This document shows positions 1-10,227 of a stretch of DNA of 64,000 nt, piece after piece. The notes beneath the pieces are model-generated. The model did no database searches. It was not told the origin of the DNA and saw only the letters and a list, made by a program, of their open reading frames with translations. Within the stretch, counting starts at the first letter, position 1, and the number at the start of each line of letters is the position of its first letter. This DNA is from Acidobacteriota bacterium (GTDB taxonomy: Bacteria > Acidobacteriota > Vicinamibacteria > Vicinamibacterales > UBA2999): NCBI GenBank assembly GCA_021730945.1, contig JAKFYH010000003.1:1-64000 (forward strand), given 5' to 3'. The position numbers were made by a program, and so were the translations under genes.

Positions 1-1655
<1,655 letters not shown>

Positions 1656-1660
1656 TTCAG

Positions 1661-1830
1661 GCTCGGCGCTACGCGCCTCGTAGGGCTGGCCGCCTCCGGC
1701 GGCTCGTGGGGCTCGCGGCTCCGCCGCGTCGTGAGGCTCGCCTCGTTTGTGGGTGCTCAGGGCGCCGTGGGCCGACACTCCGAAGCCGGCATCAGCCGGC
1801 GAGCCCGATCAGGCGCGAAGCGCCGAGCCC
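1661..1830. repeat. Cluster of small GC-rich palindromes
   Basis: The 179 bp between the ABC-F gene and the HTH-receiver gene holds no ORF that looks real. It contains at least four short perfect inverted repeats with 3-nt loops: 1665-1677 (GGCGC/GCGCC), 1689-1703 (GCCGCC/GGCGGC), 1714-1728 (CGCGGC/GCCGCG) and 1812-1824 (GGCGC/GCGCC). They are separated by GGCTCG-like words, so it looks like a REP-type array. A similar palindrome lies near 49281-49293. Confidence 0.6.
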
Positions 1831-1834
1831 TGTG

Positions 1835-2437
1835 CTATTCGCCCAGTGCGCGCGCCGCGGCTGCGAGGACCTGGGGCACGCGGAACGGCTTGGTCAGGTA
1901 GCCGGCCACGCCGAGGTTCACCGCCTCGATCGCGCTCGACTCAGTCGAGAAGCCGGTGATGATGATGACCGGGATGTCGGCTTTCAGGCGCTTGGCCTCG
2001 CGGATGAGCGTCAGGCCATCCATGCCCGGCATCTTCAGGTCGGCGATCAGCAGGTCGTAGTGGCCGAGGCGCAACCGCTCGATCGCGGCCCGGCCATCGG
2101 GAGCCGTATCGACGTCATACTCAGCCAGAGCCAGGGTCTTGGCCAGCAGTTCGCGAATGCTGGACTCGTCGTCGACCACCAGCACGCGGGAACGGCCATC
2201 GCGCGCCTGGGGCCGGTCGGCCACGGCAGCCTGCGGCATGCGCTCGCCGCGGGGGCGCTGGGTGTCCAACCAGGCGTCAATGTCACGCTTGCGGAACCGC
2301 CACTGGCGACCCACCCGGACCGCTGGAATTTTGCCGGCTTTGATCAGCCGATAGACCGTGCGGAGGTTGACCTGGAGGTACTCCAGGACCTCTTCGGTCG
2401 TGAGAAAGATTTCGTCGTTTGGAAAGTTGACGCCCAC
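1835..2437 (-). CDS. Excisionase/MerR-type HTH fused to a response-regulator receiver
   Basis: 200 aa cytoplasmic regulator. Residues about 10-60 form a DNA-binding helix-turn-helix of the excisionase/BldC type (FLTTEEVLEYLQVNLRTVYRLIKAGKIPAVRVGRQWRFRKRDI region, ending in DAWL). Residues about 82-198 form a receiver domain with acidic pocket VVDDE, phospho-acceptor Asp in LLIADLKMPGMDG, a Thr in IITGFS and the conserved Lys in YLTKPF. The order is reversed relative to most response regulators (output domain first). Start is GTG at 2437. No kinase is adjacent; it is divergent from the ECF sigma gene with about 110 bp between. Target genes cannot be read from sequence. Confidence 0.88.
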   Translation of the reverse strand: MGVNFPNDEIFLTTEEVLEYLQVNLRTVYRLIKAGKIPAVRVGRQWRFRKRDIDAWLDTQRPRGERMPQAAVADRPQARDGRSRVLVVDDESSIRELLAKTLALAEYDVDTAPDGRAAIERLRLGHYDLLIADLKMPGMDGLTLIREAKRLKADIPVIIITGFSTESSAIEAVNLGVAGYLTKPFRVPQVLAAAARALGE

Positions 2438-2547
2438 TAAGTGTCTCTGAAACCGTTATCTTACCCTAATGGCACGGCTTTGCCGACTTTTGGGGCACTC
2501 CGGCCGTCTTACCCAATAGCTAAGGTGAGATTGGCCAGACGGTATTG

Positions 2548-3138
2548 ATGGTTGCGACAGACGAGGAGCTTGTTGCCCGGTCCATGGCCGGCGACACTGA
2601 CAGCTTCAACCAGTTGGTTTTGCGCTGGGAACGGCCGATCTATGCCTTGGCGTACCGGGTTATCGGCCGCGACGAGGATGCCCGCGACGTGGCCCAGGAG
2701 ACCTTCCTGCGTGCCTTCCGGGCCCTGCCCGGCTTCAAGGGCCAGGCCAAGTTCTCCTCCTGGCTCTACAGAATTGCGCTGAACCTGTGCCGGGACTGGA
2801 TTCGCCGGAAAAAGCGGACGCCTGTGGTCGACATGCCTGAGGATGTCGACTTCATTGAAATGGCCGCCGACCAGGGACCGGTCGAATCGATCGAAGACCT
2901 GGTGGCCCGCAACGAAATGAGCCGGATCGTGGCCGAGGGCATGAAATTGCTGCCCGAAGAGCAGCGGGCGGCGATCGTGCTGAAGGAGTACCACGGCCTG
3001 ACGTTTCAGGAAATCGCCGACCTCCAGGGGTGCCCGTTGAGCACCGTCAAGACCCGGCTGTACCAGGGCCTTAGCGTCTTGCGCAAGCACATGGAGAGCC
3101 GCGGCATGACCAGTTTCGCGAGTGGAAGAGCATCATGA
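2548..3138 (+). CDS. ECF-type RNA polymerase sigma factor
   Basis: 196 aa alternative sigma factor that would direct RNA polymerase to stress or envelope promoters. Region 2 is clear (ARDVAQETFLRAFRALPGF, then a WLYRIALNLCRDWIRRKK DNA-melting/-10 helix); region 4 shows LPEEQRAAIVLKEYHGLTFQEIA followed by the STVKTRLYQGL recognition helix. The ATG at 2548 is preceded in frame by a TTG (2545), which is an alternative start. The stop overlaps the start of the next gene by 4 bp (ATGA), so sigma and anti-sigma are translationally coupled. Confidence 0.95.
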   Translation: MVATDEELVARSMAGDTDSFNQLVLRWERPIYALAYRVIGRDEDARDVAQETFLRAFRALPGFKGQAKFSSWLYRIALNLCRDWIRRKKRTPVVDMPEDVDFIEMAADQGPVESIEDLVARNEMSRIVAEGMKLLPEEQRAAIVLKEYHGLTFQEIADLQGCPLSTVKTRLYQGLSVLRKHMESRGMTSFASGRAS

Positions 3139-3911
3139 ACGACACCTTCACGTGTGACGACAAGGCCACATTGGTGGCCTACCTGTATAACGAAATTGAC
3201 GCGCCGGATCGGTTGCGGGTGGACGAGCACCTGCGGCAGTGCGTCGCGTGCGCGGCGGAAGTCGGGGCGCTGGCGAACCTACGAACCGAGCTTGCGGCGT
3301 GGGCGCCACCCGACGCTCAGCTGGGATTCACGCTGGTCCAGCGCGCGGCCGGGGCGCCGTCCGCCGCGCCGGCGATTTCTCGCGCGCCGTGGTGGAGTAG
3401 CGTGCCGGTCTGGGCTCAGGCGGTGGCCGCCGTCCTGGTGCTGGCGGTCAGCGCGGCGATCGCCAACGTGCAGGTGAAGTCGGGCCCTGATGGATTCGTG
3501 GTCTCTACTGGCTGGATGACGCCGGCCGGCGCGGCGGTGTCCGCCGCACCGGCACCAGTGGCCGGTGCCGCCGATGAGCAGTGGCGCCCGGCGCTGATTG
3601 CCCTCGAGCAGCAGTTGCGCGACGAAATTCGCGCCACCCGGGAGACTGGAACCGTGCGCGCCGCGTCAAGATCACCAGAGGCCGATGAAGCCATGGTGCG
3701 GCGCGTGGCCCAGTTGCTCGACGCCAGCGAGTCGCGGCAAAAGCGCGAGCTGGCGCTGCGGGTGACGCAGTTGACCCGCGACATGGACATTCAGCGGCGC
3801 GCCGACCTGTTGCGGGTGGAGCAGGCGATTGGCCACACCAGTGTCGAGATGGCACGGCAGCAGCAGCGGTTGAACTACGTGATTCGGGCGTCGACCACGC
3901 CTCAGCAATAG
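3135..3911 (+). CDS. Zinc-finger anti-sigma factor, single-pass membrane protein
   Basis: 258 aa. The N-terminal 45 residues carry a zinc-binding anti-sigma (zf-HC2) motif, HLRQCVAC (His-x3-Cys-x2-Cys), which in this family binds the cognate ECF sigma. One transmembrane helix lies around residues 90-112 (VWAQAVAAVLVLAVSAAIA). The outer part is Ala/Pro-rich and then strongly charged and helical (RRVAQLLDASESRQKRELAL onward), probably a periplasmic coiled coil that senses or links to the envelope. Coupled to the sigma gene by a 4-bp overlap. No site-2 protease gene is nearby. Confidence 0.9.
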   Translation: MNDTFTCDDKATLVAYLYNEIDAPDRLRVDEHLRQCVACAAEVGALANLRTELAAWAPPDAQLGFTLVQRAAGAPSAAPAISRAPWWSSVPVWAQAVAAVLVLAVSAAIANVQVKSGPDGFVVSTGWMTPAGAAVSAAPAPVAGAADEQWRPALIALEQQLRDEIRATRETGTVRAASRSPEADEAMVRRVAQLLDASESRQKRELALRVTQLTRDMDIQRRADLLRVEQAIGHTSVEMARQQQRLNYVIRASTTPQQ

Positions 3912-3969
3912 CTGGCGGCGAAGGACGAATGGCGAATAACGAACGGCAAAGCAGTTAGAAGAAAACATC
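3912..3969. repeat. Short GGCGAA-rich imperfect repeat between genes
   Basis: The gap between the anti-sigma gene and the next ORF consists largely of imperfect repeats of GGCGAA / GACGAA / AACGAA words (about 3917-3945). It resembles the other short repeat families in this window. No promoter or terminator is evident. Confidence 0.4.
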
Positions 3970-4848
3970 ATGACCAAGCAGATGAATACGTGGATTGTCT
4001 TGTCGGCGCTCTTCGTGGCGCTCCCCGCCGCGGCGCAGGAGCCGGCCACCGCCAAGACGATGAACATGAGCGATATGCGCCATCACATCTATGTGATGGA
4101 AGGCGCGCTGGCGCGGGCGGTCGACTACGGCGCCAAGTCCCTGAACCGCGAGATCCTCGCCGTCATGCCGGGTGTGTTCATCCTGGCCGGTGAGGCGCAG
4201 GCCCGCGGCGTCTATCTCGATGGCTACGGCGTCTACTTCGACGTCCAGGTGCCGATGATGCGCCAGAGCATGATGTGGAGCCTGCGCACGATGATCGACC
4301 AGGACAACACCGCCGCGCAGGTGGCCCTCAGCGACATGCGCAAGATCGGCCAGTCCATCACCGATCCCAATGCCCGCGCGGTGTTCGAGCGGTCGCTCAA
4401 GCAACTGGAAGCCCAGGCGGCGCCGAACCCGGCCTATGCCCGCGCGGCCAATCCGGCCAACCCCCAGGTCTCGCCCGGCGTGATCATTCCCGACAACGCC
4501 GCGGGCGGCGTCGGCGCGGCGACGGCAGCCGGCCTGACCGCCTCACGGGCGCCGGCGGCCGACAAGAGCTGGGCGCAGGATCCCAATCGCGCCTACACCG
4601 AGGCGGTCACCCGCGCGCTGGTGGACGCCATCATCGACTACAGCACGCCGATGGCGCTTGGTCCCGACCAGTGGCTCACCGTGGCGGCGCGGGATAACGA
4701 GGGCCGCGACATGCTGGCGCCGCAGGACCCGCTCGAGGAAGTGGTGACGATGATTTACCGGATCAAGGGCGCCGACCTGATCGCCTATCGCGCCGGCCGG
4801 ATCGATCGTGACGAGGCCCGCCGGCGGGTGCAAGTCTCGCAGTTCTGA
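3970..4848 (+). CDS. Secreted protein of unknown function downstream of sigma/anti-sigma
   Basis: 292 aa with a signal peptide (WIVLSALFVALPAAAQE, cleavage expected after AAA). The mature part is mixed helix with no motif I recognise; it has a Met-rich stretch (VPMMRQSMMWSLRTM) around residues 96-112 and an Ala/Pro-rich middle (residues about 155-200). It follows the sigma/anti-sigma pair on the same strand after 58 bp, so it is likely part of the same regulon and may be its periplasmic effector or sensor; that is inference. Start ATG at 3970 gives the only complete signal peptide. Confidence 0.7.
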   Translation: MTKQMNTWIVLSALFVALPAAAQEPATAKTMNMSDMRHHIYVMEGALARAVDYGAKSLNREILAVMPGVFILAGEAQARGVYLDGYGVYFDVQVPMMRQSMMWSLRTMIDQDNTAAQVALSDMRKIGQSITDPNARAVFERSLKQLEAQAAPNPAYARAANPANPQVSPGVIIPDNAAGGVGAATAAGLTASRAPAADKSWAQDPNRAYTEAVTRALVDAIIDYSTPMALGPDQWLTVAARDNEGRDMLAPQDPLEEVVTMIYRIKGADLIAYRAGRIDRDEARRRVQVSQF

Positions 4849-4896
4849 CCCGGATGGCATCGATGACGCGGGAACCAATTGCGGGTGGTGGTGTCT

Positions 4897-4902
4897 TAGA
4901 AT
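4897..4902 (+). promoter_or_regulatory. -10-like box TAGAAT, leaderless arrangement
   Basis: TAGAAT ends 6 nt before the ATG of the lipoprotein gene at 4909. No Shine-Dalgarno sequence lies between. Transcription would begin at or next to the start codon. Confidence 0.5.
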
Positions 4903-4908
4903 AGCGTC

Positions 4909-5412
4909 ATGGCATCTCTGCTGACCCGCACGCCGGGCCTCGCCCTCGTGGCCGTGCTGGCCCTGTTTTCCTCGTCGTGCGGCGCGTCGGTCGACGCCGT
5001 CGCCGCGCTCGAGCCGGTGGATGTGGTCACCGGATGGTTCGACTACGGCATTATCGAAGGCCAGAAGAACAAGCTGGTGCCGAGCGTCACCCTGAAGCTT
5101 CGCAACAAGACCGGCGAACCGCTCAAGTCCATCCAGATCAACGCCATCTTCCGCGCGGTCAACGCGCCCGAGATGTGGGGCGAGTACTTCGGCTGGGCGA
5201 TTCCCCGCGACCCCGGGCTCGCCGCCGGCGCCGCCACCGATCCTCTGGTGATGCGCTCCACGCTGGGCTACACCGGCACCCAGCCGCGGATGCAGATGCT
5301 CCAGAACAAGGAGTTCGTCGACGTCAAGGTCGAGATCTACCTCAAGCAGGGCTCGAAGGTCTGGGCCAAGCTCGCCGAGTACCCGATTCAGCGGCAACTC
5401 CTCACGCGCTAG
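4909..5412 (+). CDS. Predicted lipoprotein, unknown function
   Basis: 167 aa with a lipoprotein signal (LALVAVLALFSSSC, Cys at about residue 24). The mature part reads like one small beta-sandwich: KLVPSVTLKLRNKTGEPLKSIQINAIF is typical of Fn3/DUF-type immunoglobulin-like folds that follow 'X with respect to Y' beta strands. No catalytic residues are seen. It would be anchored to the inner or outer membrane on the periplasmic side. A TAGAAT box sits 6 nt upstream of the ATG. It is followed after 29 bp by the permease gene, which has its own TATAAT. Confidence 0.72.
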   Translation: MASLLTRTPGLALVAVLALFSSSCGASVDAVAALEPVDVVTGWFDYGIIEGQKNKLVPSVTLKLRNKTGEPLKSIQINAIFRAVNAPEMWGEYFGWAIPRDPGLAAGAATDPLVMRSTLGYTGTQPRMQMLQNKEFVDVKVEIYLKQGSKVWAKLAEYPIQRQLLTR

Positions 5413-5427
5413 CCAATCCACCTCGCC

Positions 5428-5433
5428 TATAAT
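5428..5433 (+). promoter_or_regulatory. -10 box TATAAT, leaderless arrangement
   Basis: A perfect TATAAT ends 8 nt before the permease ATG at 5442, with no Shine-Dalgarno sequence between. No good -35 hexamer is visible 16-18 bp upstream. Confidence 0.55.
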
Positions 5434-5441
5434 CGGCGGCG

Positions 5442-6815
5442 ATGGCGAGTTCCACCGCGTCCGCACCCACCCTCGAACGCCGCCTCGGTCCGTATGATGC
5501 GGCGGCGATCATCGTCTCCAATGTAATTGGCGGCGGCATTCTCTTTACGCCGCCGTTGATCGCGGCCGGCGTCCCGAATCCGTGGTGGTTCCTGGGGATC
5601 TGGCTGGCCGGCGGCGTGCTGGCGTTCTGCGGTGCGTCGGCCTATGCCGAGCTGGCGGCGCTCAGGCCCAAGGCCGGCGGCGAATACGTCTACCTGCGCG
5701 CGGCGTACGGCAACCTCGCCGGCTTCCTGACCGGCTGGGTGTCGTTCGTGGCCGGCTTTGCCGGCGCCATTGCCGCCACCTCGGTCGTACTCGTGTTCTA
5801 TCTCGATCGCTTCTTCCCCGGTGCCGCCGATCACACCCCGTTCTTCGTCGTGCCGCTGCCGTACTTTCCGCTAACGGTATCGCGCCGTACGCTGGTCGCC
5901 ATCTCGGCGGTGGTGGCGCTGTCGTATGTGCACTATCGCGGCGTCGGTCCTGGCCGCCTGCTGATGAACTTCCTGGCCGTGCTGAAAGTCTCGGCGCTGA
6001 TGCTCTTCATCGCGGCCGGTTTCTCGATGGGGGCCGGATCGGCGGCCAACCTGCAGGTGGCGGCGGGCCCGGTGACGGCCTCGTCCTGGCTGCTGGCGCT
6101 GTTGGCGGTGATGTTCACCTACTCCGGCTGGAACGCGGCGTCGTACATGGCCGAGGAGATTCGCGATCCCGGCCGTAACGTGCCGAAGGCGTTGGCGCTC
6201 GGCACCGGTGCCGTCATCGTCGTTTACCTGTTGCTGAATGCGCTCTACCTCTATGTCATGCCGGTCGGCGAACTCGCCACGGTGCAAGGCAGCGTGCTCG
6301 ACGTCGTCGCCGACAAGATGCTGGGCTCGGCGGCCGGCAACGTCATGGGCATCGTCTCGATCATCAGCCTGCTGGCGAGCGTGAGCGCCAACATCTTCGC
6401 CGGTCCGCGCGTCTACTACGCGATGGCGCGCGACGGCGTGTTCCTGCCGGCCGCGGCGCGCGTGCATCCGCAGTTTCGCACGCCGTCGATGGCGATCATC
6501 GCGCAGGCGGTCTGGGCCAGCATCCTGATCATGTCCGGGTCCGCCGATGCGCTCACCACCTATACCGGTTTCGCGGTCACCCTGTTTGCCACCGTCGCGG
6601 TCGCTTCGGTGTTCGTGCTGCGCGCGCGGGAACCGCACGCCGAGCGTCCGTTCAGGGCGCTGGGCTACCCGTTCACCCCGGCACTCTTCGTGATCGTCGG
6701 CACCGCCACGGTGATCAACGGGGTCTACTCGGCGCCGATGACGACGCTGGCCGGCCTGGCGGTGATGGCGGCCGGCATCCCGTTGTATCTCTACTTCGGG
6801 CGCAAGAGCGGCTAG
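5442..6815 (+). CDS. APC-superfamily amino acid permease
   Basis: 457 aa inner-membrane transporter with about 12 hydrophobic helices. The N-terminus carries the APC substrate-binding signature IIVSNVIGGGIL (GxG(I/V)xxTP form: IGGGILFTPP) and the loop ELAALRPKAGGEYVYLRAAYG after TM2, typical of the LAT/YfnA-like amino acid transporters. Another conserved stretch is FTYSGWNAASYMAEEIRDP in TM6 and the following loop. The substrate is an amino acid or a derivative; it cannot be narrowed. A second paralogue lies at 42739-44067 on the other strand. Confidence 0.92.
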   Translation: MASSTASAPTLERRLGPYDAAAIIVSNVIGGGILFTPPLIAAGVPNPWWFLGIWLAGGVLAFCGASAYAELAALRPKAGGEYVYLRAAYGNLAGFLTGWVSFVAGFAGAIAATSVVLVFYLDRFFPGAADHTPFFVVPLPYFPLTVSRRTLVAISAVVALSYVHYRGVGPGRLLMNFLAVLKVSALMLFIAAGFSMGAGSAANLQVAAGPVTASSWLLALLAVMFTYSGWNAASYMAEEIRDPGRNVPKALALGTGAVIVVYLLLNALYLYVMPVGELATVQGSVLDVVADKMLGSAAGNVMGIVSIISLLASVSANIFAGPRVYYAMARDGVFLPAAARVHPQFRTPSMAIIAQAVWASILIMSGSADALTTYTGFAVTLFATVAVASVFVLRAREPHAERPFRALGYPFTPALFVIVGTATVINGVYSAPMTTLAGLAVMAAGIPLYLYFGRKSG

Positions 6816-6840
6816 ACAGCAGGAGGCAACTTCACGTCGT

Positions 6841-6873
6841 TTTCTCCTGACCTTCTGAGCTCCTGTTGATCCG
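6841..6873. repeat. TCCTG-rich repeat also found at 51388-51445
   Basis: Between the permease and hslV lies a run of TCTCCTGACC, TCTGAGCTCC and TCCTGTTGATC words. The reverse complement of the same words occurs between aguB and rho (51388-51445), so this is a dispersed short intergenic repeat. Confidence 0.45.
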
Positions 6874-6892
6874 GGTGTGAGACACTACTGAG

Positions 6893-7429
6893 ATGGAGTC
6901 GACGTTCCACGCCACGACGATCCTCGCGGTACGCCGCGACGATCGGGCCGTGCTGGCCGGGGACGGTCAAGTCACCCTCGGCAACACCGTCGTCAAGCAG
7001 AACGCCCGCAAGATCCGGCGGCTCTACAACGACAGCATCCTCGCCGGGTTTGCCGGGTCGGCGGCCGACTCGTTCGCGCTGTTCGCCCGCTTTGAAGCCA
7101 AGCTCGAGCAGTATCGCGGCAACCTCGACCGATCGGCCGTCGAGCTGGCGAAGGACTGGCGCACCGATCGCGCCTTGCGCCGCCTCGAAGCGATGCTGAT
7201 CGTGCTCGATCGCAAGTCCACGTTCCTGCTCTCCGGCACCGGCGACCTGATCGAACCCGACGACGGCGTGATCGGGATTGGCTCGGGCGGCGCCTTCGCG
7301 CAGGCCGCGGCCAAGGCGTTGGTGCGCAACACCACCCTGACTCCGCGGGAGATCGCCGAACGCTCGCTGACCATCGCCGCGGAGATCTGCATCTACACCA
7401 ACAGCAACCTGACGATCGAAGAGCTCTAG
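6893..7429 (+). CDS. hslV: HslV, peptidase subunit of the HslUV protease
   Basis: 178 aa, the usual length. Forms the dodecameric proteolytic core that works with HslU. The sequence [10 protein letters not shown] places the canonical catalytic Thr at residue 8 after a short propeptide [26 protein letters not shown] and [14 protein letters not shown] are family signatures. The N-terminus has the same length as the Bacillus CodW type, in which an N-terminal Ser is used, so Ser3/Thr4 cannot be excluded as nucleophile from sequence alone. 6 bp separate it from hslU, so they are co-transcribed. Confidence 0.97.
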   Translation: MESTFHATTILAVRRDDRAVLAGDGQVTLGNTVVKQNARKIRRLYNDSILAGFAGSAADSFALFARFEAKLEQYRGNLDRSAVELAKDWRTDRALRRLEAMLIVLDRKSTFLLSGTGDLIEPDDGVIGIGSGGAFAQAAAKALVRNTTLTPREIAERSLTIAAEICIYTNSNLTIEEL

Positions 7430-7435
7430 CCACGA

Positions 7436-8812
7436 ATGTCGATTCCCCTGCCCGAGTCCTCGTCGACCTTCATAGATTCGCTGACCCCGCGGCAGATCGT
7501 CGCCGAGCTGGACAAGTACGTGGTCGGGCAGGGCCGGGCCAAGCGGGCCGTGGCGATCGCCCTGCGCAATCGCCTGCGGCGCCAGAAGCTGCCGGCGGAA
7601 CTGGCGGAGGACGTCGCCCCCAAGAACATCCTGATGATCGGGCCGACCGGCGTCGGCAAGACCGAGATCGCCCGCCGCCTGGCGCGGCTGGCGCAATCGC
7701 CGTTCATCAAGGTTGAAGCGTCGAAGTTCACCGAGGTCGGCTACGTCGGCCGCGACGTCGAATCGATGGTGCGCGACCTGGTCGAGCTGGCGGTCGCCAT
7801 GGTCCGGGACGAGCGAATCGCCGAGGTGCGCGCCAAGGCCGAACTCAACACCGAGGAACGGCTGCTCGACCTGCTGCTGCCACCCCGCCCGGCCGCGCCC
7901 GACGAGGACCCTGGCCGCATTCGCGACGAGATGCACGGGACGCGGCAGCGCATGCGCGAACAGTTGCGCGAGGGCAAGTTCGATGAACGGATGGTCGAGA
8001 TCGACGTCCAGGACAAGTCCTTTCCGTCGATCGAGCTGGTGAGCGGGCCCTCGATGGAGGAGGTCGGCGCCAACCTGCGCGAGATGATGCCGGGGCTATT
8101 CCCCGGCCGCTCCAAGCGGCGGCGGGTGACGGTCGCGGAAGCGCGCGCGCGCCTGACCGGCGAGGAAGAACAGAAACTGATCGACATGGAGGCGGTGTCA
8201 GCCGCCGCGGTCGAGCGGGTGGAGCAGGCCGGCATCATCTTCGTCGACGAGATTGACAAGATCGCCGGCCGCGAAGGCAGTCACGGACCGGAGGTGAGCC
8301 GCGAGGGCGTGCAGCGCGACATTCTGCCGATCGTCGAGGGCACCACGGTGAACACCAAGCACGGCATGGTGCGCACCGATCACGTCCTGTTTATTGCCGC
8401 CGGCGCCTTCCACGTCTCCAAGCCCTCCGACCTGATTCCGGAACTGCAGGGGCGCTTTCCGATCCGCGTCGAGCTGGAGGCGCTCGGCCAGGCCGAGTTC
8501 GTGCGCATCCTGACCGAGCCCAAGAGCGCGCTGGTCAAGCAGTACGTGGCGTTGATGGCCACCGAAGGCGTGACCCTGGCCTTCACCGACGACGGCGTGG
8601 CCGCGATTGCGGAGTTTGCCGCGATCGTCAACGAGCGCACCGAGAATATCGGCGCTCGCAGGCTGCACACCATCATGGAGCGCCTGCTCGACGAGGTCTC
8701 GTTCGACGCACCGACGCTCGAGGACAAGTCGGTTACCATTGACGCGCCCTACGTGCGTCGCATGCTGGCCGATATCGTCAAGAACGAAGATCTGTCCCGC
8801 TACATCCTGTGA
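7436..8812 (+). CDS. hslU: HslU, ATPase subunit of the HslUV protease
   Basis: 458 aa AAA+ unfoldase that feeds substrates to HslV. Starts with the conserved [17 protein letters not shown]; Walker A is GPTGVGKT (about residues 69-76); the family-specific I domain occupies about residues 110-240; Walker B is FVDEIDKI; sensor/arginine region [16 protein letters not shown]; and the C-terminus ends in the short motif DLSRYIL that docks into HslV. The complete protein is present. Its stop codon overlaps the next start (GTGA). Confidence 0.98.
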   Translation: MSIPLPESSSTFIDSLTPRQIVAELDKYVVGQGRAKRAVAIALRNRLRRQKLPAELAEDVAPKNILMIGPTGVGKTEIARRLARLAQSPFIKVEASKFTEVGYVGRDVESMVRDLVELAVAMVRDERIAEVRAKAELNTEERLLDLLLPPRPAAPDEDPGRIRDEMHGTRQRMREQLREGKFDERMVEIDVQDKSFPSIELVSGPSMEEVGANLREMMPGLFPGRSKRRRVTVAEARARLTGEEEQKLIDMEAVSAAAVERVEQAGIIFVDEIDKIAGREGSHGPEVSREGVQRDILPIVEGTTVNTKHGMVRTDHVLFIAAGAFHVSKPSDLIPELQGRFPIRVELEALGQAEFVRILTEPKSALVKQYVALMATEGVTLAFTDDGVAAIAEFAAIVNERTENIGARRLHTIMERLLDEVSFDAPTLEDKSVTIDAPYVRRMLADIVKNEDLSRYIL

Positions 8813-10221
8813 CCCCATCGACTCGAGCCGGCGCGACGCCATCACCCCGGCTCTCTCCCAGGGCAAGCGATTCGACTCGCGTCATCGCGATCCTGATCGC
8901 CATCGTGGCGGCTGCCGCATGCGGGAAGAAAGGGCCGCCGCTGGCACCCTTTGCGCGCGTGCCCGCGCCGGTCGCCGATCTGACGGCGCAGCGTATCGGC
9001 GACGAAGTCTATCTGTCGTTCCCGGTGCCCGCCGCCAACGTCGATGGCCAGCAGCCGGCCGACATCGGATCACTCGAGGTCTACGCGGTGACCGCGATCA
9101 GTGCCCCGGAAACCGACGAGCAACGCAAGTTGGCCACGCTGATTGCCAGCGTGCCGGTGCGGCCGATCCTGCCGGCACCGGCAATAGGCCCGGCGGGAAC
9201 GCCGGCTGACCTGCCGGCGGCGCTGCTGCCGCCAGGCATCGATCGCAACGCGCCGGCCGTGGTGATCGAGACGCTGACGCCGGATACCCGCGTCGAGGTG
9301 ACGCTGCCGCCCAGGAGCCGCGCCGTTGCAAAGCTCGACCCGGTCGGTGAGGAGCTGCTGGTTGGCCCCCTCGTGGCCCCGGCCCCCAGCCAGTTGCCGC
9401 GTCGTTACTACTTTGTGGTGGCGGTCAGTCCGCGCGGCCGCAAGGCGCCCCCCTCGGCCGCAGTGCCCGTGCCGCTCGACGCAGTCAGCAGTGCTCCGGC
9501 GCAGGTGCAGGTCTCGTTCACCGAGACGGCCCTGACGGTCAAGTGGGCGCCTTCCGAAGATGCCCGGTCCGCGGCATTCGCGCCGTCCCCGCCGGCGGTG
9601 GCGACTGCGCCGGCCAATGCCTCGCCCGCGACCATCGTGCCGCCGGCGCCGGTGCTGGCGCCGTTGCCGGCGACGTCGCTCGGCTTCCAGTCTGAAGCCA
9701 CGACGTATCACCTGTTCGAAGTCCCACCGCAGGCCGCGCCGCGAGACCCGTACGCCGCAACGATGCCGGTGCCACTCACGCCGCAACCATTGGCGGCCAC
9801 CGAACACGTGATTACCGGCGTGGCGTTTGGCGTCGAACGGTGCTTCGTGGTGCGGCCGGTTGATCGCGTGGCCGGTGCCGCAGTGATGGGGCCGGCCTCA
9901 CCTCAGGCCTGCGTGACCCCCGCCGACACGTTTGCGCCCGCCGCCCCGCGGTCGCTGGCGGCGATCGCCGGTGAGGGCGTGATCAGCCTGATCTGGGAGC
10001 CCAACGGCGAGAGCGACCTTGCTGGATACCTTGTCTTGCGCGGTGACGCCCCCGGTGACACACTGCGGGCGATAACATCAGAGCCGGTGGTGGCAACGAC
10101 CTATCGCGATACCACGGTGCGCGCGGGCGCGCGCTACGTCTATGTCGTGGTGGCCGTCGATCGCGCCATCCCGCAGAATGTCAGCGCTCAGTCAAACCGG
10201 GTCGAAGAGACGGCACGATAA
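8809..10221 (+). CDS. Large lipoprotein with Fn3-like domains
   Basis: 470 aa with a GTG start overlapping the hslU stop by 4 bp; no better start is in frame before the signal. After about 24 residues comes a hydrophobic segment and lipobox [17 protein letters not shown]; the CGKKGP start of the mature protein matches the LptM/YifL-type lipoprotein-attachment motif. The rest is Pro/Ala/Val-rich and contains two or more fibronectin-III-like sandwiches, the last being [20 protein letters not shown] then [11 protein letters not shown]-like and [10 protein letters not shown] strands. Membrane-anchored structural or binding role; function unknown. Coupling to hslUV is probably positional rather than functional. 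Confidence 0.75.
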   Translation: MTPSTRAGATPSPRLSPRASDSTRVIAILIAIVAAAACGKKGPPLAPFARVPAPVADLTAQRIGDEVYLSFPVPAANVDGQQPADIGSLEVYAVTAISAPETDEQRKLATLIASVPVRPILPAPAIGPAGTPADLPAALLPPGIDRNAPAVVIETLTPDTRVEVTLPPRSRAVAKLDPVGEELLVGPLVAPAPSQLPRRYYFVVAVSPRGRKAPPSAAVPVPLDAVSSAPAQVQVSFTETALTVKWAPSEDARSAAFAPSPPAVATAPANASPATIVPPAPVLAPLPATSLGFQSEATTYHLFEVPPQAAPRDPYAATMPVPLTPQPLAATEHVITGVAFGVERCFVVRPVDRVAGAAVMGPASPQACVTPADTFAPAAPRSLAAIAGEGVISLIWEPNGESDLAGYLVLRGDAPGDTLRAITSEPVVATTYRDTTVRAGARYVYVVVAVDRAIPQNVSAQSNRVEETAR

Positions 10222-10227
10222 TCACAC

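Noticed and set aside
2470-2483. Sigma54-like TGGCACG-N3-TTGC before the ECF sigma gene
   Set aside because: The spacing between GG and GC is one base short of the strict sigma54 requirement, and no bound activator site is seen upstream.
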